A stretch of 63,027 nucleotides of DNA, from positions 1-63,027 of the forward strand of contig JAIKVQ010000071.1 of NCBI GenBank assembly GCA_024685565.1, read 5' to 3'. Shown here piece after piece: positions 10,044-17,983 of this stretch. The first letter of the stretch is position 1. Every line of letters begins with the position of its first letter. This DNA is from Bacillota bacterium. Its GTDB lineage: Bacteria > Bacillota > Clostridia > UBA1381. Both the position numbers and the translations under genes were made by a program. The notes beneath the pieces were generated by a model. That model was not told the DNA's origin and made no database searches. It was given only the letters and a program-made list of their open reading frames with translations.

Positions 10044-10808
10044 TCAAATACCGTATAGCCTTTTTGCATTTTGCAAAGTAACTTCTTCCACCTCTTCTAC
10101 GTTTACACCTTTAATTTCAGCAAGTTTTTCCGCAACATAATGCATTAAAAGAGAGCTGTTTCTCTCTCCTCGATGAGGCTCGGGCGCGAGATACGGGCAA
10201 TCCGTTTCAAGTAAAATCCGCTCAAGCGGAATTACCTCTGCAGCCTTCTGCACCTTTTTCGCATTTTTAAAGGTAACTGTTCCGCCAAATCCAAAATACA
10301 TTCCAATACCCAGAATATCCCTTGCCATTTCGCAGCTGGCGGAATAGCAGTGCATGACTCCGCCTATCCTTCTTATATCGTGTTTCTTCAGGATATTAAG
10401 ACAATCTTCATGCGCCTCGCGGTCATGTATTATAACGGGTAAATTTACCTCTTCCGCAAGGGTCAACTGTCTGTCAAACCAATATTTCTGCACATCTTTG
10501 GGCACATCGTCATAATGATAGTCAAGTCCTATTTCGCCTATGGCGCAGACTTTTTTATGCTTTGAAAACTCCCTCAGCCTGTCAATATCCGCCTCGCAAA
10601 GTGTTCCCACTTCTTCAGGGTGTACGCCAACCGCCGCATACATAAAGTCATACTTTTCACAAAGCGGCAGAATTTTGTCTATTGACTCCATAGAATCCGC
10701 TGCATTTACTATATAACCTATCCCGTTTTTTCCCATGGAGTCCAAAATTTCAAAACGGTCGCCGTCAAATTTTCTATCGTTATAGTGTGCGTGTGAATCA
10801 AAAAGCAT
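10044..10808 (-). CDS. tatD: TatD family metal-dependent hydrolase
   Basis: LFDSHAHYNDRKFD, AIGEIGLDYHYDD, VIIHDREAHED, GVMHCYSAS, LLETDCPYLAPEPHRGERN. Confidence 0.94.
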   Translation of the reverse strand: MLFDSHAHYNDRKFDGDRFEILDSMGKNGIGYIVNAADSMESIDKILPLCEKYDFMYAAVGVHPEEVGTLCEADIDRLREFSKHKKVCAIGEIGLDYHYDDVPKDVQKYWFDRQLTLAEEVNLPVIIHDREAHEDCLNILKKHDIRRIGGVMHCYSASCEMARDILGIGMYFGFGGTVTFKNAKKVQKAAEVIPLERILLETDCPYLAPEPHRGERNSSLLMHYVAEKLAEIKGVNVEEVEEVTLQNAKRLYGI

Positions 10809-10818
10809 ATAAAATCTC

Positions 10819-11259
10819 CTATAACATATGCCTCAAAAGCGCAATTGTAATTCCCAAGAGTGCGCCGACAAATACCTCTTTTGGAGTATGTCCCAAAAGC
10901 TCTTTTAAATGCTTATCGGAGTGGGAAAAATCGGATTTTTCCCACTCCTCCATAAGCTTATTGAGTATGCGAGCCTGCTGACCTGCCGCTCTGCGCACTC
11001 CTGCCGCATCATACATCACAACAAGTGCAAAGACTGCGCAAATAGCAAATTCCGTGCCGCTAAATCCCTTTTCAAGTCCCACTGCCGTCGCAAGGCTTGT
11101 TACAAAAGATGCGTGCGAGCTTGGCATACCGCCTGAACCTACAAGTCTTCTGAAATCAAATCTTTTATTTTGAATAAGTGAAAAAAATACCTTTATAACC
11201 TGTGCCGCAAACCACGACAATATGCTTGTCACAAGCACGCTTTCTGACCAAAAATTCAT
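10819..11259 (-). CDS. Divergent PAP2 family protein (DUF212)
   Basis: GSGGMPSSHASFVTSLATAVGLEKGF; VMYDAAGVRRAAGQQARILN. Confidence 0.9.
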   Translation of the reverse strand: MNFWSESVLVTSILSWFAAQVIKVFFSLIQNKRFDFRRLVGSGGMPSSHASFVTSLATAVGLEKGFSGTEFAICAVFALVVMYDAAGVRRAAGQQARILNKLMEEWEKSDFSHSDKHLKELLGHTPKEVFVGALLGITIALLRHML

Positions 11260-11262
11260 TTT

Positions 11263-12141
11263 CTACGCCTTTCTGTTTACCAGCATATCGCATAGCAGCG
11301 ATAATTCTTCTGTATTTTCAAATATTTCAAGGCTTTCCTTTGCCTTTTTTATGTATTCCTTTTGCAGCTTCTCTGCTTCGTCTATTCCGCAAAGCGTCAC
11401 ATATGTTGACTTGTTATTCTCCGCGTCGCTGCCTATCGGTTTTCCAAGCGATTCCTCACTTCCCAGAACATCTAAAATATCATCCTGTATTTGAAAAGCT
11501 ATCCCCAAATTATAGCAATAGCTGTCTATTGCATTTATCTGCTCACTGTCTGCTCCCGACAAAACAGCCCCTATTACTCCTGATGCGCGAATTATCGCAC
11601 CCGTTTTTAAAGCGTGCATATTTTTTAATTGTTCTAAGTCTTCCACCTCTGCAAAAATATCGATTACCTGACCGCCCACCATACCTTCAGAGCCAGCCGC
11701 CTCTGCAAGGATTGATATAGCTTTTACAACCTTGTCGCTATCGGCATACTCTGTGCCGTATTTTGCGGCAATTTCAAATGCTTTTGTTAAAAGCGCATCT
11801 CCCGCAAGTATAGCTGTCGCCTCACCAAAAACCTTATGGTTTGTCGGCTTTCCGCGGCGCAGGTCGTCATTATCCATAGCAGGCAAATCGTCGTGTATAA
11901 GCGAATATGTATGTATCATTTCCATAGCGCATGCAAAGGGAAGAACCGTATCAACAGGTTTCCCCAGCATTTTTGCCGTCATCATCATAATCATTGGGCG
12001 CAACCGCTTTCCGCCTGCAAAAATGCTGTAATTCATCGCATCATAAAGCTTTTTTTGCGCTGCATCACCCTCGGGCATATACTTTTTAAGCGCATCCTCG
12101 GTAATTTTAGCATACCCTGCTATAAAATCATTCTTCATCAA
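11263..12141 (-). CDS. ispA: Polyprenyl (farnesyl/geranyl) diphosphate synthase
   Basis: GGKRLRPM, IHTYSLIHDDLPAMDNDDLRRGKPTNH, FQIQDDILDVLG. Confidence 0.93.
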   Translation of the reverse strand: MMKNDFIAGYAKITEDALKKYMPEGDAAQKKLYDAMNYSIFAGGKRLRPMIMMMTAKMLGKPVDTVLPFACAMEMIHTYSLIHDDLPAMDNDDLRRGKPTNHKVFGEATAILAGDALLTKAFEIAAKYGTEYADSDKVVKAISILAEAAGSEGMVGGQVIDIFAEVEDLEQLKNMHALKTGAIIRASGVIGAVLSGADSEQINAIDSYCYNLGIAFQIQDDILDVLGSEESLGKPIGSDAENNKSTYVTLCGIDEAEKLQKEYIKKAKESLEIFENTEELSLLCDMLVNRKA

Positions 12142-12325
12142 AATCTTTCTTTTCTCCTCCGATTAGGACAGAAACCTTCTTTTCCGCCTCATCAAGCATT
12201 TTATTGCATTCCTTTGCAAGGTGTATCCCCTTTTCAAAAAGCTCAAGGCTTTCAGACAGGCTTGCCTCACCGCTTTCCAGCTTATTTACTACTTCCTCAA
12301 GTTCTTTTATTTTCTTTTCAAACAT
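12128..12325 (-). CDS. xseB: Exodeoxyribonuclease VII small subunit
   Basis: ELEEVVNKLESGEASLSESLELFEKGIHLAKECN; overlaps the xseA 3' end. Confidence 0.93.
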   Translation of the reverse strand: MFEKKIKELEEVVNKLESGEASLSESLELFEKGIHLAKECNKMLDEAEKKVSVLIGGEKKDFDEE

Positions 12326-13511
12326 TTTCTTTCTCCTTTACTTCACATTTGCAGCTCCCGTCCGAAAGCGTCAGCTTGAATATTTCACCCTGTTTTAAAT
12401 TCTTTACTTCCTTAATCACTCCGCCCTGCTCATTCTCCGCGATTGCATATCCGCGATTCAGTACAGCAAGCGGGCTCATTGCGTCAAGCTTTGCGCAAAG
12501 CTCGGACATAATCTTTCTCTTCCCCGCCTCTGTTAAGCGGAAACTTTTCTCCGCCTGATGCAGCATATTATCACATCTTTGCCGCATATCATCAATCATA
12601 TTCTGCGGACTTTTCGGCTTTAATTTGTCAAGCGACAGCCTCTGTCTTTTTATATAGTTCACTTCTGCTGTACAAATTCGCCCCTGCATACCGCTTACAG
12701 CCGCAGAAAGCTCAAGCTGTGACGGAACTGCTATTTCAGCAGCCGCAGACGGCGTAGGTGCGCGGAGATCCGCCACAAAGTCAGCTATAGTAAAGTCGGT
12801 TTCGTGGCCTACCGCCGAAATTATCGGTATTTTTGACGCATATATCGCGCGCGCAACCTCTTCTTCATTAAATGCCCACAAATCCTCTATTGAGCCGCCG
12901 CCCCTGCCTACAATCAAGGTATCGCAAAGGTTATGCTCATTAAAATACTCTATTGCCTCAACTATATTTTCCTTTGCCCCCGCTCCCTGCACAAGCGACG
13001 GATATATTATAATTTCACAGTACGGATAACGCCTTGTTATTACATTTATTATATCACGTACGGCAGCACCCGTAGTTGCGGTTACAACGCCGATTTTTTC
13101 GGGATATTTTGGTATAGGCTTTTTCGCCGCCTCATCAAAAAGTCCCTCCTCAGCAAGACGTTTTTTCAATTTTTCATATGCAATATACAGTTCGCCTACG
13201 CCGTCGGGCGTCATCTCGTTTATATAAAGCTGATATGTTCCGCCCTGTTCATACACACTTATTCTGCCGCGGGCAAGAACCTTCATACCGTCCTCAGGTT
13301 TAAAGGAAAGACCCGACGCTGCACTTTTAAACATAACCGCCTTCAAAACTCCGCCGTCATCCTTCAATGTTATGTAAAGATGTCCCGAATAATGCTCCTT
13401 GAAGTTGGAGATTTCGCCCTTTATCCATATATCGCTAAGGGCGCTCTGCCCCTCAACCAGACGCTTCATATACGAATTAAGCTGGCTGACTGTTGCAATA
13501 ATCGGTTCCAT
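12318..13511 (-). CDS. xseA: Exodeoxyribonuclease VII large subunit
   Basis: N-terminal OB fold (WIKGEISNFKEHYSGHLYITLKD), GVVTATTGAAVRDIINVITRRYP, VGRGGGSIEDLWAFNEEEVARAI. Confidence 0.95.
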   Translation of the reverse strand: MEPIIATVSQLNSYMKRLVEGQSALSDIWIKGEISNFKEHYSGHLYITLKDDGGVLKAVMFKSAASGLSFKPEDGMKVLARGRISVYEQGGTYQLYINEMTPDGVGELYIAYEKLKKRLAEEGLFDEAAKKPIPKYPEKIGVVTATTGAAVRDIINVITRRYPYCEIIIYPSLVQGAGAKENIVEAIEYFNEHNLCDTLIVGRGGGSIEDLWAFNEEEVARAIYASKIPIISAVGHETDFTIADFVADLRAPTPSAAAEIAVPSQLELSAAVSGMQGRICTAEVNYIKRQRLSLDKLKPKSPQNMIDDMRQRCDNMLHQAEKSFRLTEAGKRKIMSELCAKLDAMSPLAVLNRGYAIAENEQGGVIKEVKNLKQGEIFKLTLSDGSCKCEVKEKENV

Positions 13512-14426
13512 CTATATCATCTCCTCAAATAACTTTTTTGCAATATGTGAGATGCCAACTGCATTGTCACTCGAAAGCTCACAAGAAGCAAAATATGTTT
13601 CATACCCCTGATGCGAAAACATTTTCCTTAAAATTGTGTTTGAGGCAACTCCGCCTACAAACAGTACTTTAGATGGCTTTAAAAAGGACAGAGCAGCATT
13701 TATGCTTTTTCCTATAAATAAAAGCGCTGACTTTGCAAGAACTGCCGAGTCCTCTTTATTTGTCATATTCAAAAGCTTAGTTTCCATTCCGGAAAAATTT
13801 ATAAAGCCTTTATCATGTGATATTTTAAGGCTTATATCTTCATTTGCCGTAAGGCTCAGCCTGTCAAGCTCTCTGCCGCACGGGAATTTCATACCTAGTG
13901 CTACTCCCAGTCTGTCCAATAGCTGTCCTGCCGAAATATCCTTTGTTCCTCCTATGATTTTAGGATTAAAACTGCCGTTTTCATATCTGCAGGACAATAT
14001 CTCTGTTGTTCCTCCCGAAAGGTGAACGCATATAAATTCCTCTTTCAAAAGTTCATCTGCCTTGCAGGAGGTAATTCCTGCCATAATATGTCCGTCCTGA
14101 TGTGAGGTTTTAAAAAGCGGTACACCCAAAGCTTTTGCAATCACTCTTGCAAAGCTTTCGCCTGCTGTAAATACAGGCATATACGAGCCCTTCTGATTAC
14201 GCGGTTTTGTCGAAACTCCTACTGCCTTTATATCGCACATATCAACATTCATGCTTTCAAAAAGCTGCGGAAGTTCTTTTAAGTGCAAAAACACACCGTC
14301 CGATTGGCGGATACCGCGCTGTCCCTCTTTAACTTCTATGATTTTTCTCAAATTCACCTCAGTATCTCCACAAACGGCAACCGAGGTTGTATAATTTGAT
14401 GTGTCAATCCCAAGGTACAGGCTCAT
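13512..14426 (-). CDS. Kae1/TsaD (Gcp, peptidase M22) family paralog
   Basis: YLGIDTSNYTTSVAV, HxxGH motif (SHQDGHIMAG), VHLSGGTTEIL, FVGGVASNTILRK. Confidence 0.82.
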   Translation of the reverse strand: MSLYLGIDTSNYTTSVAVCGDTEVNLRKIIEVKEGQRGIRQSDGVFLHLKELPQLFESMNVDMCDIKAVGVSTKPRNQKGSYMPVFTAGESFARVIAKALGVPLFKTSHQDGHIMAGITSCKADELLKEEFICVHLSGGTTEILSCRYENGSFNPKIIGGTKDISAGQLLDRLGVALGMKFPCGRELDRLSLTANEDISLKISHDKGFINFSGMETKLLNMTNKEDSAVLAKSALLFIGKSINAALSFLKPSKVLFVGGVASNTILRKMFSHQGYETYFASCELSSDNAVGISHIAKKLFEEMI

Positions 14427-14833
14427 TTTTTCAGTACTCCCGCCAAAACCCCGTTTACAAATGAGGCATTTTGAGGCTCATCAAAGGTTTTTGCAAGCTC
14501 CACCGCCTCATTTATTGCAACCTTATCCGGAACATCATCTACGTATCTTATCTCATAAATTGCAAGCATTAAAATTGCCCGCGATGCTTTTGAAATTCTC
14601 TCTATTGTCCAGCCCTTTAAGAGGTTTTGGCAAATAAGCTCGGTAAGCTCGTCATAATGCTCCGAAACTCCTGTTACCACTTCACGGATATACGGCATAG
14701 CCAACTCCGCCTCGGGTTTTTCGGAGGATAAATTTTCGAACAAAAACTCAAGTTCGTCCATATGCTGATTAAGCTCAAAAATAAGCTTGAATGCCTCCTG
14801 CCTTGCCTCTCTTCTCGAAAACTTTTTTCCCAT
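14423..14833 (-). CDS. nusB: Transcription antitermination factor NusB
   Basis: SRREARQEAFKLIFELN, AILMLAIYEIRYVDDVPDKVAINEAVELAKTF, SFVNGVLAGVL; ATG at 14833 preferred. Confidence 0.93.
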   Translation of the reverse strand: MGKKFSRREARQEAFKLIFELNQHMDELEFLFENLSSEKPEAELAMPYIREVVTGVSEHYDELTELICQNLLKGWTIERISKASRAILMLAIYEIRYVDDVPDKVAINEAVELAKTFDEPQNASFVNGVLAGVLKK

Positions 14834-14945
14834 AGTGCCAGCCCTTTCAAAACAACAATACCTTTTCCATTTTATTATAACCCAAGTTTTGGGAAAAAGC
14901 AAGAAAAATACTTAAAATAAAGGCTTTTTTGCCTTTTTTCGTCTA

Positions 14946-14974
14946 TTGACTTAATTTCCTAAATATGTTAATAT
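14946..14974 (+). promoter_or_regulatory. Putative sigma-A promoter
   Basis: TTGACT - 17 bp - TAATAT upstream of the exchanger/DJ-1/metF/metH gene run. Confidence 0.65.
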
Positions 14975-15007
14975 GTAGGATAAGTTTATCTGTTCGGAGG
15001 AATCCTT

Positions 15008-15955
15008 ATGAATAGCGCTTTAGTTATATTTTTGTTTCTTGCAGGTCTTTTGCTCATCATAAAAGGCGGCGACTTTTTTGTTGACTCCGCTGTATGGTTT
15101 GCAGAGGCTTTAAATATCCCAAAATTTATTATAGGTGCAACCATCGTCAGCTTTGCAACAACTCTTCCAGAGCTTTTAGTTTCGCTTTTTGCATCAATTC
15201 AGGGAAAGAATGTAATGGCGGCGGGAAATGCCATAGGTTCAGTTACGGCAAATCTCGGTTTGATTATGGGTATTTCGGTTTTATGTATTCCTGCCATAGT
15301 AAAACGCGCAGAATTTACATTCAAGGGCATTTTAATGGCAGTAACCTGCCTGCTTCTATGGTTGTTTGCGCGTGACGGAAATATCGGAGCATCAGAGAGC
15401 ATAATAATGCTTTTATGTTTTGTTATCTTTATGACGGAAAATACGCTTGCGGCAAAAAACAATATGTCACAAGCTGAAAAATATGAAATAGAAAAAAAAG
15501 ACCTTGGGAAGAATATAGCACTTTTCATTATCGGTATAGCAGGCATTGTGCTTGGCTCACAGCTTATGGTAGATAACGGAAGTGAAATTGCGCGTATGTT
15601 CGGGATTTCGGAGGGGATTATAAGCGTTACCATAATTGCTATAGGAACATCGCTTCCGGAACTTGTAACAACCCTTACCGCAATATCAAAAAAGCAGTCC
15701 TCGCTGTCTGTCGGGAACATAATCGGCGCAAATATAATAGACCTTGCGGTTATACTTCCGATATGCTCGCTGGCAGCAGGCGGCTCTGCTCCGGTTGAAA
15801 TGCAGACATATGCCATAGACATCCCCGTATGCTTTGGAATTATCCTGCTTTCCATAACTCCCCCATTGCTTTTTGGCAAGCTTTACCGTACTCAGGGGGC
15901 GCTGATGCTGATTTCATATGCTGTATATATAGCTTACGTTTGCGTAACTCTCTAA
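15008..15955 (+). CDS. Calcium/sodium antiporter (CaCA, YrbG-like)
   Basis: Two alpha repeats: GATIVSFATTLPELLVSLFAS and VTIIAIGTSLPELVTTLTAI; NxIG(A/S) motifs. Confidence 0.93.
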   Translation: MNSALVIFLFLAGLLLIIKGGDFFVDSAVWFAEALNIPKFIIGATIVSFATTLPELLVSLFASIQGKNVMAAGNAIGSVTANLGLIMGISVLCIPAIVKRAEFTFKGILMAVTCLLLWLFARDGNIGASESIIMLLCFVIFMTENTLAAKNNMSQAEKYEIEKKDLGKNIALFIIGIAGIVLGSQLMVDNGSEIARMFGISEGIISVTIIAIGTSLPELVTTLTAISKKQSSLSVGNIIGANIIDLAVILPICSLAAGGSAPVEMQTYAIDIPVCFGIILLSITPPLLFGKLYRTQGALMLISYAVYIAYVCVTL

Positions 15956-15970
15956 AGGAGGAATAGTTTT

Positions 15971-16504
15971 ATGATTTATATGCTTCTAACCGACGGCTTT
16001 GAGGATATTGAGGCATTGGAAACACTTGATATTCTGCGACGCGCAGGACTTAGCACAAAAACTGTCGGAATTTCCGGAAAAACTGCCGTATCGTCACACA
16101 ATGTTACGGTAATGTGCGACCTTGTTTTTGAAGACACCGATTTTTCCGATATGGGTATGCTTATTTTACCCGGAGGTCCCGGCCACACCGCATTTTCGGA
16201 GTCGGACAAGGTGCAAAAATTGATAACCTCTGCATACGAAAAAGGCTTGTATATTGCCGCAATTTGCGCCTCGCCATCTGTTATCGGCAAAATGGGACTT
16301 TTAAAAGGCAAGAGATTTACCTGCTTCCCCGGTTTTGAAGATATGGTAAAGGGCGGTATATATTCACCCGAAAAAGTTGTATCTGACGGACAGTTTATAA
16401 CTGCAAGAGGAGCGGGTGCCGCAAGTGATTTCGGGTTTGAAATTGTCACCTTGTTTAAGGGAGAACTCATCTCTTGCGAATTAAAAAAACAGATGCAGTA
16501 TTAG
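15971..16504 (+). CDS. DJ-1/PfpI family protein
   Basis: MLLTDGFEDIEALETLDILRRAGL, LPGGPGHTAF, IAAICASPSVIGKMGLLKGKRFTCFPGFE. Confidence 0.93.
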   Translation: MIYMLLTDGFEDIEALETLDILRRAGLSTKTVGISGKTAVSSHNVTVMCDLVFEDTDFSDMGMLILPGGPGHTAFSESDKVQKLITSAYEKGLYIAAICASPSVIGKMGLLKGKRFTCFPGFEDMVKGGIYSPEKVVSDGQFITARGAGAASDFGFEIVTLFKGELISCELKKQMQY

Positions 16505-16515
16505 GGGTATACATT

Positions 16516-17391
16516 ATGAAAATTATCGATATTTTAAAAAGGGACAGTCTTTCAATCTCATTTGAGGTCTTTCCGCCAAAGTACGACACCTCATTTGAAA
16601 GCGTGAAAGCTGCAACCGAGGAAATTGCAAAGCTTTCCCCGTCCTTTATGAGCGTCACCTACGGCGCCGGCGGAGGGACAAGCAAATACACCTTAGATAT
16701 AGCAAAAAACATTATGGAGCGTTACTCCGTTCCCACACTTGCACATTTGACTTGCGTATCCTCGACAAAAGATACCGTAAAAAAGCAGATTGACGATATG
16801 AAAAACGCGGGGATTAAAAATATCATGGCTCTTAGAGGGGACAGGCTTCAAGATGACAGAAACGGTGGGATTTCCGATTACCGATACGCGATAGACCTTA
16901 TCCGCGAGCTGAAAGAAAGCGGAGAGGATTTTTGCATAGGCGGTGCATGTTATCCTGAAGTGCATCCTGAAAGCACCTGTCAAAAAGAAGATATACGCCG
17001 TCTGAAAGAAAAGGTTGATGCAGGCTGTGATTTCTTAACCACGCAAATGTTTTTTGACAATAACCTGCTTTATAATTTTCTCTATAAAATACGCGAGGCG
17101 GGCATAACCGTGCCTGTAGTTGCAGGAATTATGCCGATAACCAACGCAAATCAGGTGGAACGCGCCATAAAACTTTCAGGCTCGTTTATGCCTCAGCGGT
17201 TTAAAAGCATTGTTGACAAATTCGGACACGACCCCAAGGCAATGAAACAGGCAGGCATAGCTTATGCCACCGACCAGGTAATTGACCTTTTTGCCAACAA
17301 CATAACAAATGTACATATCTATTCAATGAACAAACCCGACGTTGCACAAAAAATAAAGGATAATTTGTCGGATATTTTAGGAAAGCTATGA
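16516..17391 (+). CDS. metF: 5,10-methylenetetrahydrofolate reductase
   Basis: SISFEVFPPK, SVTYGAGGGTS, AHLTCVSSTKD, MALRGDRL, TTQMFFDNNLLYNF, VVAGIMPI; ATG at 16516. Confidence 0.94.
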   Translation: MKIIDILKRDSLSISFEVFPPKYDTSFESVKAATEEIAKLSPSFMSVTYGAGGGTSKYTLDIAKNIMERYSVPTLAHLTCVSSTKDTVKKQIDDMKNAGIKNIMALRGDRLQDDRNGGISDYRYAIDLIRELKESGEDFCIGGACYPEVHPESTCQKEDIRRLKEKVDAGCDFLTTQMFFDNNLLYNFLYKIREAGITVPVVAGIMPITNANQVERAIKLSGSFMPQRFKSIVDKFGHDPKAMKQAGIAYATDQVIDLFANNITNVHIYSMNKPDVAQKIKDNLSDILGKL

Positions 17392-17966
17392 TTTCAGTTA
17401 AAAAGTATGAAAAACTGACGGTAGATACCGCTGAAATACTACGGTACGCAGGCTGCAGAAAACAGGATGAGCAAATGCTGAGTCTTTTAGACAGTTGTCT
17501 TAAGGAATGCGAGAGTATTTTTACTTACAGCGTCTGTTTTAATGAGTTTCCCATTGTCCTTTCGGGAAATACGCTTGAATTTCCGTTTGCAAAAACAAAG
17601 TCACGTTCAATCTGTGCTCATCTTAACGGATTTTCGCGTGCTGTTATTTTTGCGGCTACGGTGGGAATTGAGCTTGACCGCCTTATTATGAAATACAGCC
17701 GGCTTTCTCCGTCGCGGGCGCTTATGCTTCAGGCAATCGGAGCAGAGCGTATAGAGGCTCTTTGTGACGTATTTTGCAGCGATTTAGCCTTGCAAAATGG
17801 TGAAATCAGTTCTCGTTTCAGCCCGGGTTACGGCGATTTTCCGCTTTCATTCCAAACCGAAATTTTTAAAGTTTTAGACTTACCGCGAAAAATCGGAATT
17901 TCATTAAATTCTGCACTTTTAATGTCACCGACAAAATCGGTTACCGCGATAGTCGGCGTAAAATAG
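17388..17966 (+). CDS. Separate vitamin B12-dependent methionine synthase activation-domain protein
   Basis: ATGA overlap with metF; SRALMLQAIGAERIEALCDVF and RFSPGYGDFPLSFQ are AdoMet-binding activation-domain motifs. Confidence 0.83.
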   Translation: MISVKKYEKLTVDTAEILRYAGCRKQDEQMLSLLDSCLKECESIFTYSVCFNEFPIVLSGNTLEFPFAKTKSRSICAHLNGFSRAVIFAATVGIELDRLIMKYSRLSPSRALMLQAIGAERIEALCDVFCSDLALQNGEISSRFSPGYGDFPLSFQTEIFKVLDLPRKIGISLNSALLMSPTKSVTAIVGVK

Positions 17967-17983
17967 TAAAGGAGTGTGCTTTT

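Noticed and set aside
12933-13532. 199-aa plus-strand ORF opposite xseA
   Set aside because: Fully antisense to a strong xseA call; low-complexity Y/F/I/C-rich translation, no recognisable motif or SD.
15199-15879. 226-aa minus-strand ORF opposite the Ca/Na antiporter
   Set aside because: Mirror ORF of a conserved membrane protein gene; composition is that of a reverse-complement frame.
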